A DNA stretch of 64,000 nucleotides from Flavobacterium oncorhynchi (GCF_002217355.1 NZ_MUHA01000025.1:11094-75093); one strand, 5' to 3'; positions 44,810-54,364 are shown, numbered from the stretch's first letter. Numbers and translations: made by a program. The notes: generated by a model from the letters alone, not told the origin.

Positions 44810-45721
44810 TTATTTTTTTAAATAATAACTTAAGGTGTTTTGCAAAGCAATATTATAATTAGAAAATTCAATTTTCCCAATTTGATTACTCAACTTTAGC
44901 ATTTCACCTTCCATATGCATCGATTGCCCAGGTCTATAAGTTAAGACTCCAAAATTTAAGCGAAATTTGGGATTGACAATATTTTTTATATCCTCTATTA
45001 TAGACTTAATTGTTCTAACTTCATTAGAAGATATATTATAAACTCCTGACTCCACATTTCTTAAAACAATTTTCCTCATTATTTCAGCATAATCCTTGAC
45101 ATATAAGTACGCATATTTTTGCTCACCCAAAGTAAAATCCATCTCATTTTTACTTTGCATCGAATTTATCAAAGAGGGTATTAACCAGTTTGAATTTTCT
45201 TTCTCTCCAAATACTGAAAATAATCTAAGCCAAACCCAGTTTATATTATTTGTATTAGAAAAACTTTTTAAAATTTCTAAACATGCTAATTTAGTAGCTG
45301 CATATGCATTTAAGGCATTTGTTTCAAAATTCTCTGATATTTTACTATTTATAATACCATATTCAGCTTGTGATCCTAAAAAAACTATTTTTTTTATTTC
45401 TAAAATTTTAGCTACTTCAAGTAACTCAACAAAAAAACTAATATTTTTAATTTGTTCCGTCCAATTATCTCTATCATTAGACTCAACACCAATCCAAGCC
45501 GCATGTATAATTGTGTCAAACGAATGATTAATTAATTGATTTAAAAAAGATCCATCATGAGAAATATCAACCCAATTAATTTGATCTTTAAATTCTTCAC
45601 ACCTCCATAAATCAGAACTTTCACGCTTTAACCCAACAATATTAATATTATTTGCAATTAAATTTTCAGCAATATGGGAACCTAAAAAACCAGTAATTCC
45701 AGTAATTAAGACATTACGCAT
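44810..45721 (-). CDS. NAD(P)-dependent sugar epimerase/reductase (YerF/abequose-synthase-like)
   Basis: A 303-residue extended SDR enzyme. Seen: LITGITGFLGSHIAENL (GxxGxxG), HAAWIGVESNDRDNW, FLGSQAEYG and NAYAATKLACLE (Tyr-x3-Lys). The HAAWxG and SQAEYG blocks are shared with reductases that finish CDP-3,6-dideoxyhexoses. Next to the ThDP gene it may reduce the acetyl keto group as YerF does, or reduce C4. Its stop is four bases from the ThDP gene start, and its ATG overlaps rfbG by eight bases. Confidence 0.82.
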   Translation of the reverse strand: MRNVLITGITGFLGSHIAENLIANNINIVGLKRESSDLWRCEEFKDQINWVDISHDGSFLNQLINHSFDTIIHAAWIGVESNDRDNWTEQIKNISFFVELLEVAKILEIKKIVFLGSQAEYGIINSKISENFETNALNAYAATKLACLEILKSFSNTNNINWVWLRLFSVFGEKENSNWLIPSLINSMQSKNEMDFTLGEQKYAYLYVKDYAEIMRKIVLRNVESGVYNISSNEVRTIKSIIEDIKNIVNPKFRLNFGVLTYRPGQSMHMEGEMLKLSNQIGKIEFSNYNIALQNTLSYYLKK

Positions 45722-46814
45722 TTAGAAATAGTTTAACCTGAGACTCTGTAAATAAATTAATATCCTCTTTTTTAGTAACAAATTGATTATACCATTCCAT
45801 TGTCATATTAACAGCTTTGGTAGCATTCAATTTTGGCTCCCATTTTAATTCATTTATAACTTTGCTAATATCAAGTTTCAGCAATCCCGCCTCATGAGGT
45901 TGATTTTCTTCAATTTCTACTTTATATTCTCCTTTACCCCAACTTTGAATAGCCAATTTAAGCATATCTTCTACTGGAAGTGCATCAGATAAATGTGGTC
46001 CAAAATTGTATGCCTGGCTAAATTGCAATGGATTCTCAGATAAATTACCCCCTAACAATAAGTAACCTATTACCGGTTCCAAAACATGTTGCCACGGTCT
46101 AACTGATTTAGGGTTTCTTATAACAACAGCTTTATCGGCTGCAAAAGCCTTGGCAATGTCTGGTATCAAACGATCCTTTGACCAATCTCCTCCTCCTATA
46201 ACATTTCCTGCTCTTCCAACAGCAATCGCTTTCTGGTGAAAACCGTATGATTTAACATTAAAAAATGAATTTCTATAAGAATCTATAACCAATTCGGCAC
46301 AAGCTTTACTTGCACTATAAGGATCATAACCGCCTAATCTATCATTTTCGCGATAAGGATATATCCATTCGTTATTATGGTAAACTTTGTCGGTTGTTAT
46401 AAGTATTACATCACATTTCTTTTCTAACAGGCGAACTGCATCTAAAACATTGGCTGTACCAATAACATTAACTTCAAAAGTTTCTGCTGGTATATCATAG
46501 GACAATCGAACTAATGGTTGTGCCGCAAGGTGAAAAACATAATCAGGTTGAAAATCCATGATCTCTTTTTCTAAGCGTTTCTTATCTCTTAAATCAGCAA
46601 TTACAGAATCACAGATATTATCTCCATCAATAAGATAGAATAAATCATTTTTGGTTTGAGGCTCTAGAGCATATCCTTTTACTTCAGCTCCTAATAAAGA
46701 TAAAGTTTTTAACATCCAAGCACCTTTGAAACCAGTATGACCGGTTAAAAAGACTTTTTTTCCACTGTAAGATGCCTTTAATTTTTCAAATAATGAAACT
46801 ACCATGTTTTCCAT
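45714..46814 (-). CDS. rfbG: CDP-glucose 4,6-dehydratase
   Basis: Converts CDP-glucose to CDP-4-keto-6-deoxyglucose with bound NAD. Seen: VFLTGHTGFKGAWMLKTL, VFHLAAQPLVRLSY, ITTDKVYHNNEW, GGYDPYSASKACAE (Tyr-x3-Lys) and VIGGGDWSKDRLIPD; these are diagnostic of RfbG. I favour the start at 46814 (366 residues); 46805, whose ATG overlaps the rfbF stop, and 46835 are alternatives. All overlap rfbF, so the two are coupled. Confidence 0.95.
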   Translation of the reverse strand: MENMVVSLFEKLKASYSGKKVFLTGHTGFKGAWMLKTLSLLGAEVKGYALEPQTKNDLFYLIDGDNICDSVIADLRDKKRLEKEIMDFQPDYVFHLAAQPLVRLSYDIPAETFEVNVIGTANVLDAVRLLEKKCDVILITTDKVYHNNEWIYPYRENDRLGGYDPYSASKACAELVIDSYRNSFFNVKSYGFHQKAIAVGRAGNVIGGGDWSKDRLIPDIAKAFAADKAVVIRNPKSVRPWQHVLEPVIGYLLLGGNLSENPLQFSQAYNFGPHLSDALPVEDMLKLAIQSWGKGEYKVEIEENQPHEAGLLKLDISKVINELKWEPKLNATKAVNMTMEWYNQFVTKKEDINLFTESQVKLFLNA

Positions 46815-47575
46815 TTTGCATTTCCAGAATTCCACAATGCTTCCAATTCCACTCTATCCCTAAGAGCATCCATGCATTTCCAAAATCCGTAATGTTTATA
46901 AGCTGCCAATTGTTGATCTTTAGCAATAGCTCCCAAAGGTTCCTTTTCCCATTGAATGTCATCAACATCATTTTCAAGATATTTAAAGATCCCTGGTTCT
47001 AAAACAAAAAAGCCACCATTGATCCACATTCCATCACCTGCTGGTTTTTCAACAAAACTATCAACTTCGCCTTCAGTTCCAATTTCTAAATTTCCAAAAC
47101 GTCCAGGAACTTGAACACTCGTTAAAGTTGCTAATCTACCATGTGATTTATGAAATTTAAGCAATTGTGATAAATCCACATCCGCAACGCCATCACCGTA
47201 TGTAAGCATAAAAGTTTCATCATTAACATATTTTTGAATACGTTTCAGTCTTCCTGCTGTATTTGTATATAAACCAGTATCAATTAAAGTTACTTTGAAA
47301 GATTCTGTTTCCGAATAATGAACATTAATATTATTATTGGCTAATTCGATTGTTACATCCGAATTATGCAAATAATAATTATAGAAATATTCCTTAATAA
47401 AAGTCGCCTTATATCCTAAACAGATAACAAATTCATTGTGACCATATTGCTCATACATTTTTAATATATGCCACAATATAGGCTTTCCACCAATCTCTAC
47501 CATTGGCTTTGGCCTAGCTTCGGTTTCTTCCATAAGACGTGTTCCAAAACCACCTGCAAAAATTACTACTTTCAT
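46799..47575 (-). CDS. rfbF: Glucose-1-phosphate cytidylyltransferase
   Basis: First committed step of the CDP-deoxyhexose branch, making CDP-glucose. Seen: 258 residues, VIFAGGFGTRLMEETEARPKPM, HILKMYEQYGHNEFVICLGYK, FMLTYGDGVADVDL and NGGFFVLEPG. The length and the GLGYK/YGDGVADV blocks match RfbF/DdhA. It precedes rfbG with overlap and follows the reductase gene by 29 bases. Confidence 0.96.
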   Translation of the reverse strand: MKVVIFAGGFGTRLMEETEARPKPMVEIGGKPILWHILKMYEQYGHNEFVICLGYKATFIKEYFYNYYLHNSDVTIELANNNINVHYSETESFKVTLIDTGLYTNTAGRLKRIQKYVNDETFMLTYGDGVADVDLSQLLKFHKSHGRLATLTSVQVPGRFGNLEIGTEGEVDSFVEKPAGDGMWINGGFFVLEPGIFKYLENDVDDIQWEKEPLGAIAKDQQLAAYKHYGFWKCMDALRDRVELEALWNSGNAKWKTW

Positions 47576-47604
47576 TATTATATTTTATCTATGATTATTG
47601 TTAT

Positions 47605-48648
47605 TTATATCTCAACACAAACATTATTTGTCACGGGGTAACTACAACATAATAAATATTCATTTTCATTTAAATCCGTTCTCGGTTTACTTAAACCAAT
47701 CATTTTAATTTCTCCTGATCTAAGGGTTGCTTTACAAGTACTGCAATTTCCCGTTTGACATGAATAAGGTAATTCTAAACCAATTTCCAATGCATCTTCT
47801 AGTATCGAATTTCCTTTCTTTATGGTAATTTTATTTTCTATCCCTTGAAAATTTAATATAATATCCTGATTAAGTATATCTTTAAAATCTTCAGGGTTTT
47901 TAACAATTTCGAAATCTTCAGAAAAAAAATTATCCAAATTCCCCGTTAAAGACAATAATGACTCCTTAATTGTGTTTTTCAATCCAATAGGTCCACAAAT
48001 ATAATGTCTTGTAGGTTGATCTATTTTTTTAATTAAGTTACTCACAAAATCGGAATTAATCCTTCCTTTAAAATTATGCGATTCAGCATCAAAAAAATCT
48101 TCTTTTGAGTAAAAATAATAGATCTTAAAACGATCCGAATAAGTTAATCTAAGTTTTTCTAATTCCTTATAAAATATAACAGATGATCTAGATTTATTAC
48201 CGTAAACCAAATAAATATCAATCGATGGTTTAGCAACCAATAGTTCTTTTATCATTGAAAAAAGAGGTGTAATTCCACTTCCAACTCCCCAAAAAACAAT
48301 AGATTTTATAGATTCTTCTTCTTCAAAAATGAAATCCCCAAGTGGTTCCTGAACTTCAATTACATCCTCGATTTTTATGAAGTCATTTATATAATTAGAA
48401 ACAATACCACCAGGTACTCTTTTTATTGTGACATTAAGTGTAGAATCAATTATAGGTGTAGAAGAAAATGAATAAGGTCGAATATATCTCCTGTTATTAA
48501 TTCTAAATTGAAGTGTTAGATACTGACCCGCTAAATATTTAATCTTTTTTAGTCCAGGTTGTTTGAAACATAGAGTAACTGTATCATCAGTTTCTCTTTT
48601 TATTTCTTGAACTTTTAAAGTGTAATTTTTCATTGTGTAATTAAACAA
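47605..48648 (-). CDS. FAD/2Fe-2S reductase, candidate E3 (DdhD-like) with PaaE-type domain order
   Basis: A 347-residue electron-transfer flavoprotein expected to reduce RfbH. Seen: an N-terminal FAD domain with RPYSFSS (57-63), an NAD(P) domain with WGVGSGITPLFSMI, and a C-terminal plant-type ferredoxin with C297-x4-C302-x2-C305 and a distal Cys335. Classical DdhD/AscD carries ferredoxin at the N-terminus; this order is that of PaaE/HmpX-type reductases. The position beside rfbF-rfbG-rfbH argues that it fills the E3 role. A second methionine at residue 6 is an alternative start. Confidence 0.85.
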   Translation of the reverse strand: MFNYTMKNYTLKVQEIKRETDDTVTLCFKQPGLKKIKYLAGQYLTLQFRINNRRYIRPYSFSSTPIIDSTLNVTIKRVPGGIVSNYINDFIKIEDVIEVQEPLGDFIFEEEESIKSIVFWGVGSGITPLFSMIKELLVAKPSIDIYLVYGNKSRSSVIFYKELEKLRLTYSDRFKIYYFYSKEDFFDAESHNFKGRINSDFVSNLIKKIDQPTRHYICGPIGLKNTIKESLLSLTGNLDNFFSEDFEIVKNPEDFKDILNQDIILNFQGIENKITIKKGNSILEDALEIGLELPYSCQTGNCSTCKATLRSGEIKMIGLSKPRTDLNENEYLLCCSYPVTNNVCVEI

Positions 48649-48652
48649 GCAA

Positions 48653-49723
48653 TTATTTTAAATAAGTCAATAACCTTTTAAAAATTAAAAAGAAAACAAT
48701 AAGAAAGCCTGCTAAAAAACCACCTAAAATTAATCCTTTTGCTTTTCCAAAACGTTCTTTAGGTAAAGGCAAGATTGGTCGGTCAATAACTTGAATTAAA
48801 GGTGTTTCTTTACGTAGAGTAACTTTGGCCAATTCTGCCTGCTTTACTAATTCTGTAAGTATAGCTGTATTCGCCTGGACATCAACTTGTCGTCTAGCAG
48901 AAGGAGCACGACGAACATTAAGAGCCGGATTTAAATTAAAAGTATTATCATTTGCTACAGCTACTCCGGTAATTGCGCCATTAAGTTCTCCTCGAATAGA
49001 ATCAACTTGTCGTTCTAAAATTGACATATTAATTCTAGCTTTTTTACTTTTTGTTTCTACATAAAATTCTCCAACCTGCTTAGCCAAAGCCTCACAAAAA
49101 TACTTTGAAAACAATTCATCTATAGAGGAAACATCTATATTTATAATAGAAATTTTTTTATCTTTTTGTCCGACGACTAAACCTGAATTTGATAAATTTT
49201 TATACATTATACCCATGATACTATCCTGTACTCTTGTAAAATTTTTACGATTGGAGTTGGGCAAAAATTCAATTTTTGATAATTTAGGATTATCCTCCCA
49301 CTTATCTCTCCAATTATTATTCTGGATGTAGATCTCAGCTAAAGAAACTTGTTTGCCATCCAAGTATACTGAAGACAATAATGTCTTTTCAACCATTGAT
49401 CTTGACTTGAACAACTCAGTTAAGTTAGAGCCAGTAAAAATTCCTCCCCCACTTCCTCCTAAATCTAATCCAAATGAGCTAGCTAATCCAAGTGCACCAC
49501 CTAAACCTCCTCCAGTGCCTTTTTCATCTTCTAATGCAAAAGTTAATGTAGCAGTGTACACAGGTTTTTTAATAAACGAATAAGTTAATCCTAAAGTAGC
49601 ACCTATAATTACAGCTAAGACAATAATTTTCCATTGCGACAACAAATAACTATACCATTCTTTTAGTTTAATCAGCAATTCTTTTAACGAAATTTCATCG
49701 TTTTCTATAGTTTTATTTTCCAT
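48653..49723 (-). CDS. Wzz-type polysaccharide co-polymerase (chain-length determinant)
   Basis: A 356-residue inner-membrane protein controlling glycan length. Seen: a cytoplasmic N-terminus, a first membrane span (about 34-52, WKIIVLAVIIGATLGL), a periplasmic region with a glycine-rich GGGLGGALGLASSFGLDLGG stretch (about 70-95) and a helical middle, and a second span near the C-terminus (about 330-350) preceded by a proline-rich PILPLPKERFGKAKG. This is the Wzz domain layout. No kinase domain is fused. It follows the SLBB outer-membrane gene by ten bases. Confidence 0.88.
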   Translation of the reverse strand: MENKTIENDEISLKELLIKLKEWYSYLLSQWKIIVLAVIIGATLGLTYSFIKKPVYTATLTFALEDEKGTGGGLGGALGLASSFGLDLGGSGGGIFTGSNLTELFKSRSMVEKTLLSSVYLDGKQVSLAEIYIQNNNWRDKWEDNPKLSKIEFLPNSNRKNFTRVQDSIMGIMYKNLSNSGLVVGQKDKKISIINIDVSSIDELFSKYFCEALAKQVGEFYVETKSKKARINMSILERQVDSIRGELNGAITGVAVANDNTFNLNPALNVRRAPSARRQVDVQANTAILTELVKQAELAKVTLRKETPLIQVIDRPILPLPKERFGKAKGLILGGFLAGFLIVFFLIFKRLLTYLK

Positions 49724-49733
49724 TAAAAATGAT

Positions 49734-52220
49734 TTATTTGAAAGCTGTAATAACTAATAATGCTAAGCTAGAAATCACACTACCAATCCCGACCCATTCT
49801 CCTGCAGTCATTTTTTTTGTTTCAGGTTTTTCTGGAACTACAATTTGAGAATCAGGTTCTATCTTAGGATATGATCTAAAAAACAAAAAAGAATTAGTTA
49901 CCGATGCTTTTCCGTTAGGATAAATAATATACGCTTTTTTCTTCCACCCTTTATTATCTACACCCCCAACAGAATTAATATAATATTTGAATCCTTTTCC
50001 TTTTCTATAAGGAATTTCAGAAGTCAACAACACATTACCCGTTACTTTTACTCCTTCATTATAAACTGCAACTTCAATTTCGTCACCTGGAAACAACGTC
50101 ACATTAGAATAATGACTTTTATCTTTTACTATTTTTTCCCAATTTACAGGAATTGTAGCGTATTTTAACTCATCCCTAAGCTTCTTAGATAATTTTGAAC
50201 TAAGTGTATCTTTATCCTTTGTATTTAATTCTTTCCCATCTTGCATAACTTGTTTCTTATCCAAATTAAGATTAATACTTTCTAACTGTTCAATTTGCGC
50301 CTCTTTAATAGGTCTTTTAATCTTCATTCCATCTAAATTTGCAATAGAGGTTAGACCACCTGCTCTCATTACTACATTATAAACAGTTTCTTTTTTATTG
50401 GCTAAAACATACTTTCCTGGATATGTAACTGCACCACTCACTTTTACCATTTCTGGTTTTTCATACACTGCCATTTTACGTATATTAATCACGTCAAAAG
50501 GCTTTAAAACAAAATTTTTAACCTGCTCATTATTCTCAGCTGTAATTTCAAGTTCTACTAATTCAATCTTTTTCGGATCGGCATCATCAATTACATCAGA
50601 TTTTACCATTCTAGCAATTTCTACTCTCTTAGAGGCAGAGCCAGTTAAACCACCAACTTGAACCACTAAATCATTTAATGTTAAATTATCAAAGTAGTCA
50701 TACTCTCCAGGATTCTTGACCTCTCCATCAATTGTAACCTTATACTCTTCTCTAAAGTCTAAGATAGAATAGACCGTAACAATATCTTCTCTTTTTAATT
50801 CAATATCTGCATTTAAATCTCCTGATAAAGCTGCACTTAAATCTACATTTACAATTTCTGTCGTTAAATTTGTTTTGAGACGAATGATTCTGGCTCTTTT
50901 GGAATAAGCATCTTCCTTAAGACCTTCTGCTCTTGTAACAAGATCCGAGATTCTCATTCCTTCATTATAAGAATAATAATCAGGTCTAAAAACGGCTCCT
51001 TCAATTTTAATACGATTTTCAAATCGGTTTAAGATTTTGGTCACTCTAAAAACATCTCCAGATTGCGGAACATAAAAACTATATTCACTTTCATTGATAT
51101 CATGAACCTTAAATTCTTTACCCGTTTTTTGCAATACATTTACTGAAGCCGTGTAAGCAAATTCATTAAATCCAGAAGCAAAATTCAATAAATCAGAAAA
51201 TTTTTCTCCTTTCTTCATCTCAAAAACCCCAGGTCTCTTCACTTCTCCTTCAACAGTTACTCTTTGTGTATAAGCTGGAATTCTAATAACATCATTATCC
51301 TTTAAATTTACATTATCCGACTGATCTCCTTTTACTAAAAACTTATAGATGTCTATGTTTCGATATACTTTGTTATTTCGAATTAACTCTATATTTCTAT
51401 AACTCCCATTTTTTCCTGGTCCTCCGGCCAAGTGCAATGCATTATAAACAGAAGCAAGAGAAGAAATAGAATAATTCCCTGGCTGCTTCCCTCCAACAAT
51501 GGTGATTTTAATCGTTCTTATATCACTCAAGCTAACACTTACCTGAGATTGTCCAGACTTAACCGTAGTGTAGACTCTTGCAATGGCTGTCTTAATTTTT
51601 TGAGTAGCTGCTTCAATTGACATTCCTCCAACCGCAATTTGTCCCACATTTTGAATGTTTACCTTACCTTCAAAATTTACTGAAACGGTATCATCAAATT
51701 GTTGAATACCATAAATACTTACTTCTAATTTATCACCAGAACCTAGTATGTAATTTACAGGCGTTGCCATTTTTAAATCGGGTTCAAAATTCAGAGTTGG
51801 GTTATCAAATAGTTCGGATCCAAAAATTAATGCATTTAAAGAATCTTTTATTTTTTCATTTTTAATTTTTTCCTGTTTCCTACCAAACTCCGTATCCTTT
51901 TCTGCTTTTTTTGATTGAGCCTCTTGATCCTTATTTTTATTTTTATCTGAACTATTCTTTTTTTCGTAAGCTGTAATACGAGTTCTCAACTTATCAAACT
52001 CCGCTTGGCTCATCCCTTTCGATATTGCCATCGATTCAACATCGTTAATAGTGGCGTTATTACTTTTTAGCTGCGAAATAATTTTAGCAATCTCATCATC
52101 TGATAAATAATCTACCTTAACGGTACTCAAATCTTTAGACTTAATAATGTCCTGAGCATTAACATCAACTGTTAGCAACAAAGCAAAAAATAATGTAAGG
52201 ACGTATAGTATCTTTTTCAT
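49734..52220 (-). CDS. SLBB-domain outer-membrane polysaccharide export protein (Wza-like, multi-SLBB)
   Basis: An 828-residue secreted protein from the start at 52220 (MKKILYVLTLFFALLLTVDVNAQ signal peptide); the frame stays open 37 codons further but the extension is unlike any signal. Seen: a charged coiled region (about 70-120), a poly-export domain with YILGSGDKLEVSIYG, then about five to six SLBB repeats marked by VTVEGEVKRPGVF, VTIDGEVKNPGEYDY and VKVSGAVTYPGKY, and a C-terminal hydrophobic helix. It would form the outer-membrane exit for polysaccharide. A smaller Wza-like lipoprotein is at 61373-62164, so the locus has two. Confidence 0.9.
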   Translation of the reverse strand: MKKILYVLTLFFALLLTVDVNAQDIIKSKDLSTVKVDYLSDDEIAKIISQLKSNNATINDVESMAISKGMSQAEFDKLRTRITAYEKKNSSDKNKNKDQEAQSKKAEKDTEFGRKQEKIKNEKIKDSLNALIFGSELFDNPTLNFEPDLKMATPVNYILGSGDKLEVSIYGIQQFDDTVSVNFEGKVNIQNVGQIAVGGMSIEAATQKIKTAIARVYTTVKSGQSQVSVSLSDIRTIKITIVGGKQPGNYSISSLASVYNALHLAGGPGKNGSYRNIELIRNNKVYRNIDIYKFLVKGDQSDNVNLKDNDVIRIPAYTQRVTVEGEVKRPGVFEMKKGEKFSDLLNFASGFNEFAYTASVNVLQKTGKEFKVHDINESEYSFYVPQSGDVFRVTKILNRFENRIKIEGAVFRPDYYSYNEGMRISDLVTRAEGLKEDAYSKRARIIRLKTNLTTEIVNVDLSAALSGDLNADIELKREDIVTVYSILDFREEYKVTIDGEVKNPGEYDYFDNLTLNDLVVQVGGLTGSASKRVEIARMVKSDVIDDADPKKIELVELEITAENNEQVKNFVLKPFDVINIRKMAVYEKPEMVKVSGAVTYPGKYVLANKKETVYNVVMRAGGLTSIANLDGMKIKRPIKEAQIEQLESINLNLDKKQVMQDGKELNTKDKDTLSSKLSKKLRDELKYATIPVNWEKIVKDKSHYSNVTLFPGDEIEVAVYNEGVKVTGNVLLTSEIPYRKGKGFKYYINSVGGVDNKGWKKKAYIIYPNGKASVTNSFLFFRSYPKIEPDSQIVVPEKPETKKMTAGEWVGIGSVISSLALLVITAFK

Positions 52221-52270
52221 ATTTAGAATAAAATTTAACCCTTGATTGGTTTGAAAAAACATTTTAAAGT

Positions 52271-53320
52271 TTACGAATATTGCTTTTGATAATACTCTTT
52301 GTAAGAACCTGAGGTAACATTTTGCAACCATTCTTCATTAGCCAAATACCAATTAATGGTTTTCTCTAATCCTTCTTCAAAAGTTACAGTTGGTTTCCAT
52401 CCTAATTCTTTATTAATTTTGGAAGCATCAATTGCATAACGTAAATCATGACCAGGCCTATCTTTTACATAAGTAATTAACTCCTGAGAAGTTCCTTCTT
52501 TTCTTTCTAACTTTTTATCCATTATTTGGCATAATAATTTTACCAGATCAATGTTCTTCCACTCATTAAAACCTCCAATATTATAAGTTTCATGATTTTT
52601 CCCTTTGTGAAAAACCAAATCGATAGCAGTAGCATGATCTTCTACAAATAACCAATCACGAGTATAATTACCATCTCCATACACTGGCAATGACTTATTA
52701 TTTATGATATTATTTATAAAAAGAGGAATCAATTTTTCGGGAAAATGGTATGATCCATAATTATTTGAACAGTTTGTTAGAACATAAGGCAAACCATATG
52801 TTTCACCATACGCTCTAACAAAGTGATCTGAGCTAGCTTTTGACGCAGAATAAGGAGAATTTGGATCATAAGAAGTTGTCTCAGTGAATAACCCTTCAGC
52901 CCCTAATGAACCATATACTTCATCAGTACTTATATGATAAAAACGTTTTCCTTCAAAATTATCTTTCCATTGTTTTTTTGCTGCGTTGAGTAAATTCATT
53001 GTACCAATCACATTTGTCTTAACAAATGCCAACGGATCTTCTATTGATCGATCAACATGAGATTCTGCAGCTAAATGTAAAACACCATCAAAATTATGTA
53101 ATGAAAAAAGCTCATTTATAAAACTCTCGTCTACAATATCTCCTTTCACAAAAGTGTAGTTTTGCTGACCTTCAATATCTTTTATATTCTCTAAATTTCC
53201 TGCATACGTCAGAGCGTCCAGATTAAAAATTTGATATTCTGGATATTTAGTTACAAAACGTCTTACCACATGAGAACCAATAAAACCGGCACCGCCAGTT
53301 ATTAGAATTTTTTTTGTCAT
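52271..53320 (-). CDS. rfbB: dTDP-glucose 4,6-dehydratase
   Basis: Makes dTDP-4-keto-6-deoxyglucose, feeding rfbC and rfbD. Seen: 349 residues, ITGGAGFIGSHVVRRFV, VLHLAAESHVDRSIEDP, HISTDEVYGSLG, SPYSASKASSDHFVRAY and NYGSYHFPEKLIPL, all diagnostic of RmlB. It lies 22 kb from rfbC-D-A, unlike the usual contiguous rfbBDAC, so rhamnose supply needs both ends of the locus. Confidence 0.96.
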   Translation of the reverse strand: MTKKILITGGAGFIGSHVVRRFVTKYPEYQIFNLDALTYAGNLENIKDIEGQQNYTFVKGDIVDESFINELFSLHNFDGVLHLAAESHVDRSIEDPLAFVKTNVIGTMNLLNAAKKQWKDNFEGKRFYHISTDEVYGSLGAEGLFTETTSYDPNSPYSASKASSDHFVRAYGETYGLPYVLTNCSNNYGSYHFPEKLIPLFINNIINNKSLPVYGDGNYTRDWLFVEDHATAIDLVFHKGKNHETYNIGGFNEWKNIDLVKLLCQIMDKKLERKEGTSQELITYVKDRPGHDLRYAIDASKINKELGWKPTVTFEEGLEKTINWYLANEEWLQNVTSGSYKEYYQKQYS

Positions 53321-53326
53321 TTAATT

Positions 53327-54337
53327 TTAGTTTAATAAATCTGAATTTTGTCTTTCTAATTCATTGTAAACATCCTTAACATCCTGCGAATTTTCCTTTT
53401 GTAAAATTAAATTTGCTGTATCTGTATGTACAAAAATTGTATTTTTTAAACCTAAAAAAGTGGTATAAATATTACATCCAATAGTCATATTTCCATTAGA
53501 ATCGATTGGATGTCCTTTTAACACAAGATATTCATAAACAGATTCAAATGACCCCAAATCTGACCATGAAAAAGAAGCTGGAACTACTTTAATTTTTTTA
53601 CTTCGTTCCATTACTGCATAATCAATACTTATAGATGGAATTTGCATTGATAGATCTAAATCTAAAAAACCTTCTTTGTTGGAATCCCAAGCAGCTTTAG
53701 ATCTTTCATACACCTCAGGCTGAAATTGCTTCAATTCATCCAAAAGAACTCCTGCTTTAAAGCAGAACATACCGCTATTCCATAAGAAATTACCTCGTGC
53801 AATAAATTCTTTCGCAGTTCTTTCATTTGGTTTTTCACGAAAAGAAATTACTTTATCTCCTTTTGATTCTATGTAACCGTATCCTGTTTCTGGTTTTGTT
53901 GGAATGATCCCAAACGTAACAATAAAACCCTCTTGCGCTTTTAAAATTGCTTCATTAATCGCTTTATTATAATTCTCATTTTGATCGATAATGTGATCTG
54001 AAGGGGTTACAATTAAAATATCTTCTGCTTTTGATGCGAATGCAGCAAAAGCAATGGCTGCAGCAGTATTTCGAGGAGTTGCTTCCACAATATTTGTATA
54101 CATTGTATTAGTTTTATCCATTACTTTACCGCTCAAATGATGATTATCAACATTTCCAACGACCATAACTTTATCTGCTAAATGACTATTACGATTGACA
54201 GTCATTTCAAACAAAGATTTATTTTCAAATATTTCCAAATATTGCTTAGGCTGACTTTTTCGAGAAAGAGGCCATAATCTACTTCCCACTCCTCCAGTCA
54301 AAATCACATGTATAATCGAATTATTATTTGCTTCCAT
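53327..54337 (-). CDS. manC: Mannose-1-phosphate guanylyltransferase
   Basis: Produces GDP-mannose. Seen: 336 residues, VILTGGVGSRLWPLSRKSQPKQYLE nucleotide-binding signature, NTAAAIAFAAF, VTPSDHII, FREKPNERTA and NSGMFCFKAGVL. It has only the nucleotidyltransferase and its beta-helix linker; the phosphomannose isomerase half found in long ManC is absent. No GDP-mannose dehydratase follows, so mannose itself or a product made elsewhere is used. Confidence 0.93.
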   Translation of the reverse strand: MEANNNSIIHVILTGGVGSRLWPLSRKSQPKQYLEIFENKSLFEMTVNRNSHLADKVMVVGNVDNHHLSGKVMDKTNTMYTNIVEATPRNTAAAIAFAAFASKAEDILIVTPSDHIIDQNENYNKAINEAILKAQEGFIVTFGIIPTKPETGYGYIESKGDKVISFREKPNERTAKEFIARGNFLWNSGMFCFKAGVLLDELKQFQPEVYERSKAAWDSNKEGFLDLDLSMQIPSISIDYAVMERSKKIKVVPASFSWSDLGSFESVYEYLVLKGHPIDSNGNMTIGCNIYTTFLGLKNTIFVHTDTANLILQKENSQDVKDVYNELERQNSDLLN

Positions 54338-54364
54338 TTTTCTCTAAATAAAAAAGAATCTTTA

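Noticed and set aside
45096..45527. 143-codon open frame on the + strand
   Set aside because: It lies fully antisense to a clear SDR reductase gene, with no recognisable domain; such frames are common in AT-rich DNA.
47605..48648. Phenylacetate-degradation reductase (PaaE)
   Set aside because: Domain order matches, but no paa genes are nearby and the position between rfbF and wzz supports the E3 role for RfbH.
52221..52331. In-frame upstream extension of the SLBB protein
   Set aside because: A clear signal peptide begins at 52220, and the extension would overlap the end of rfbB.
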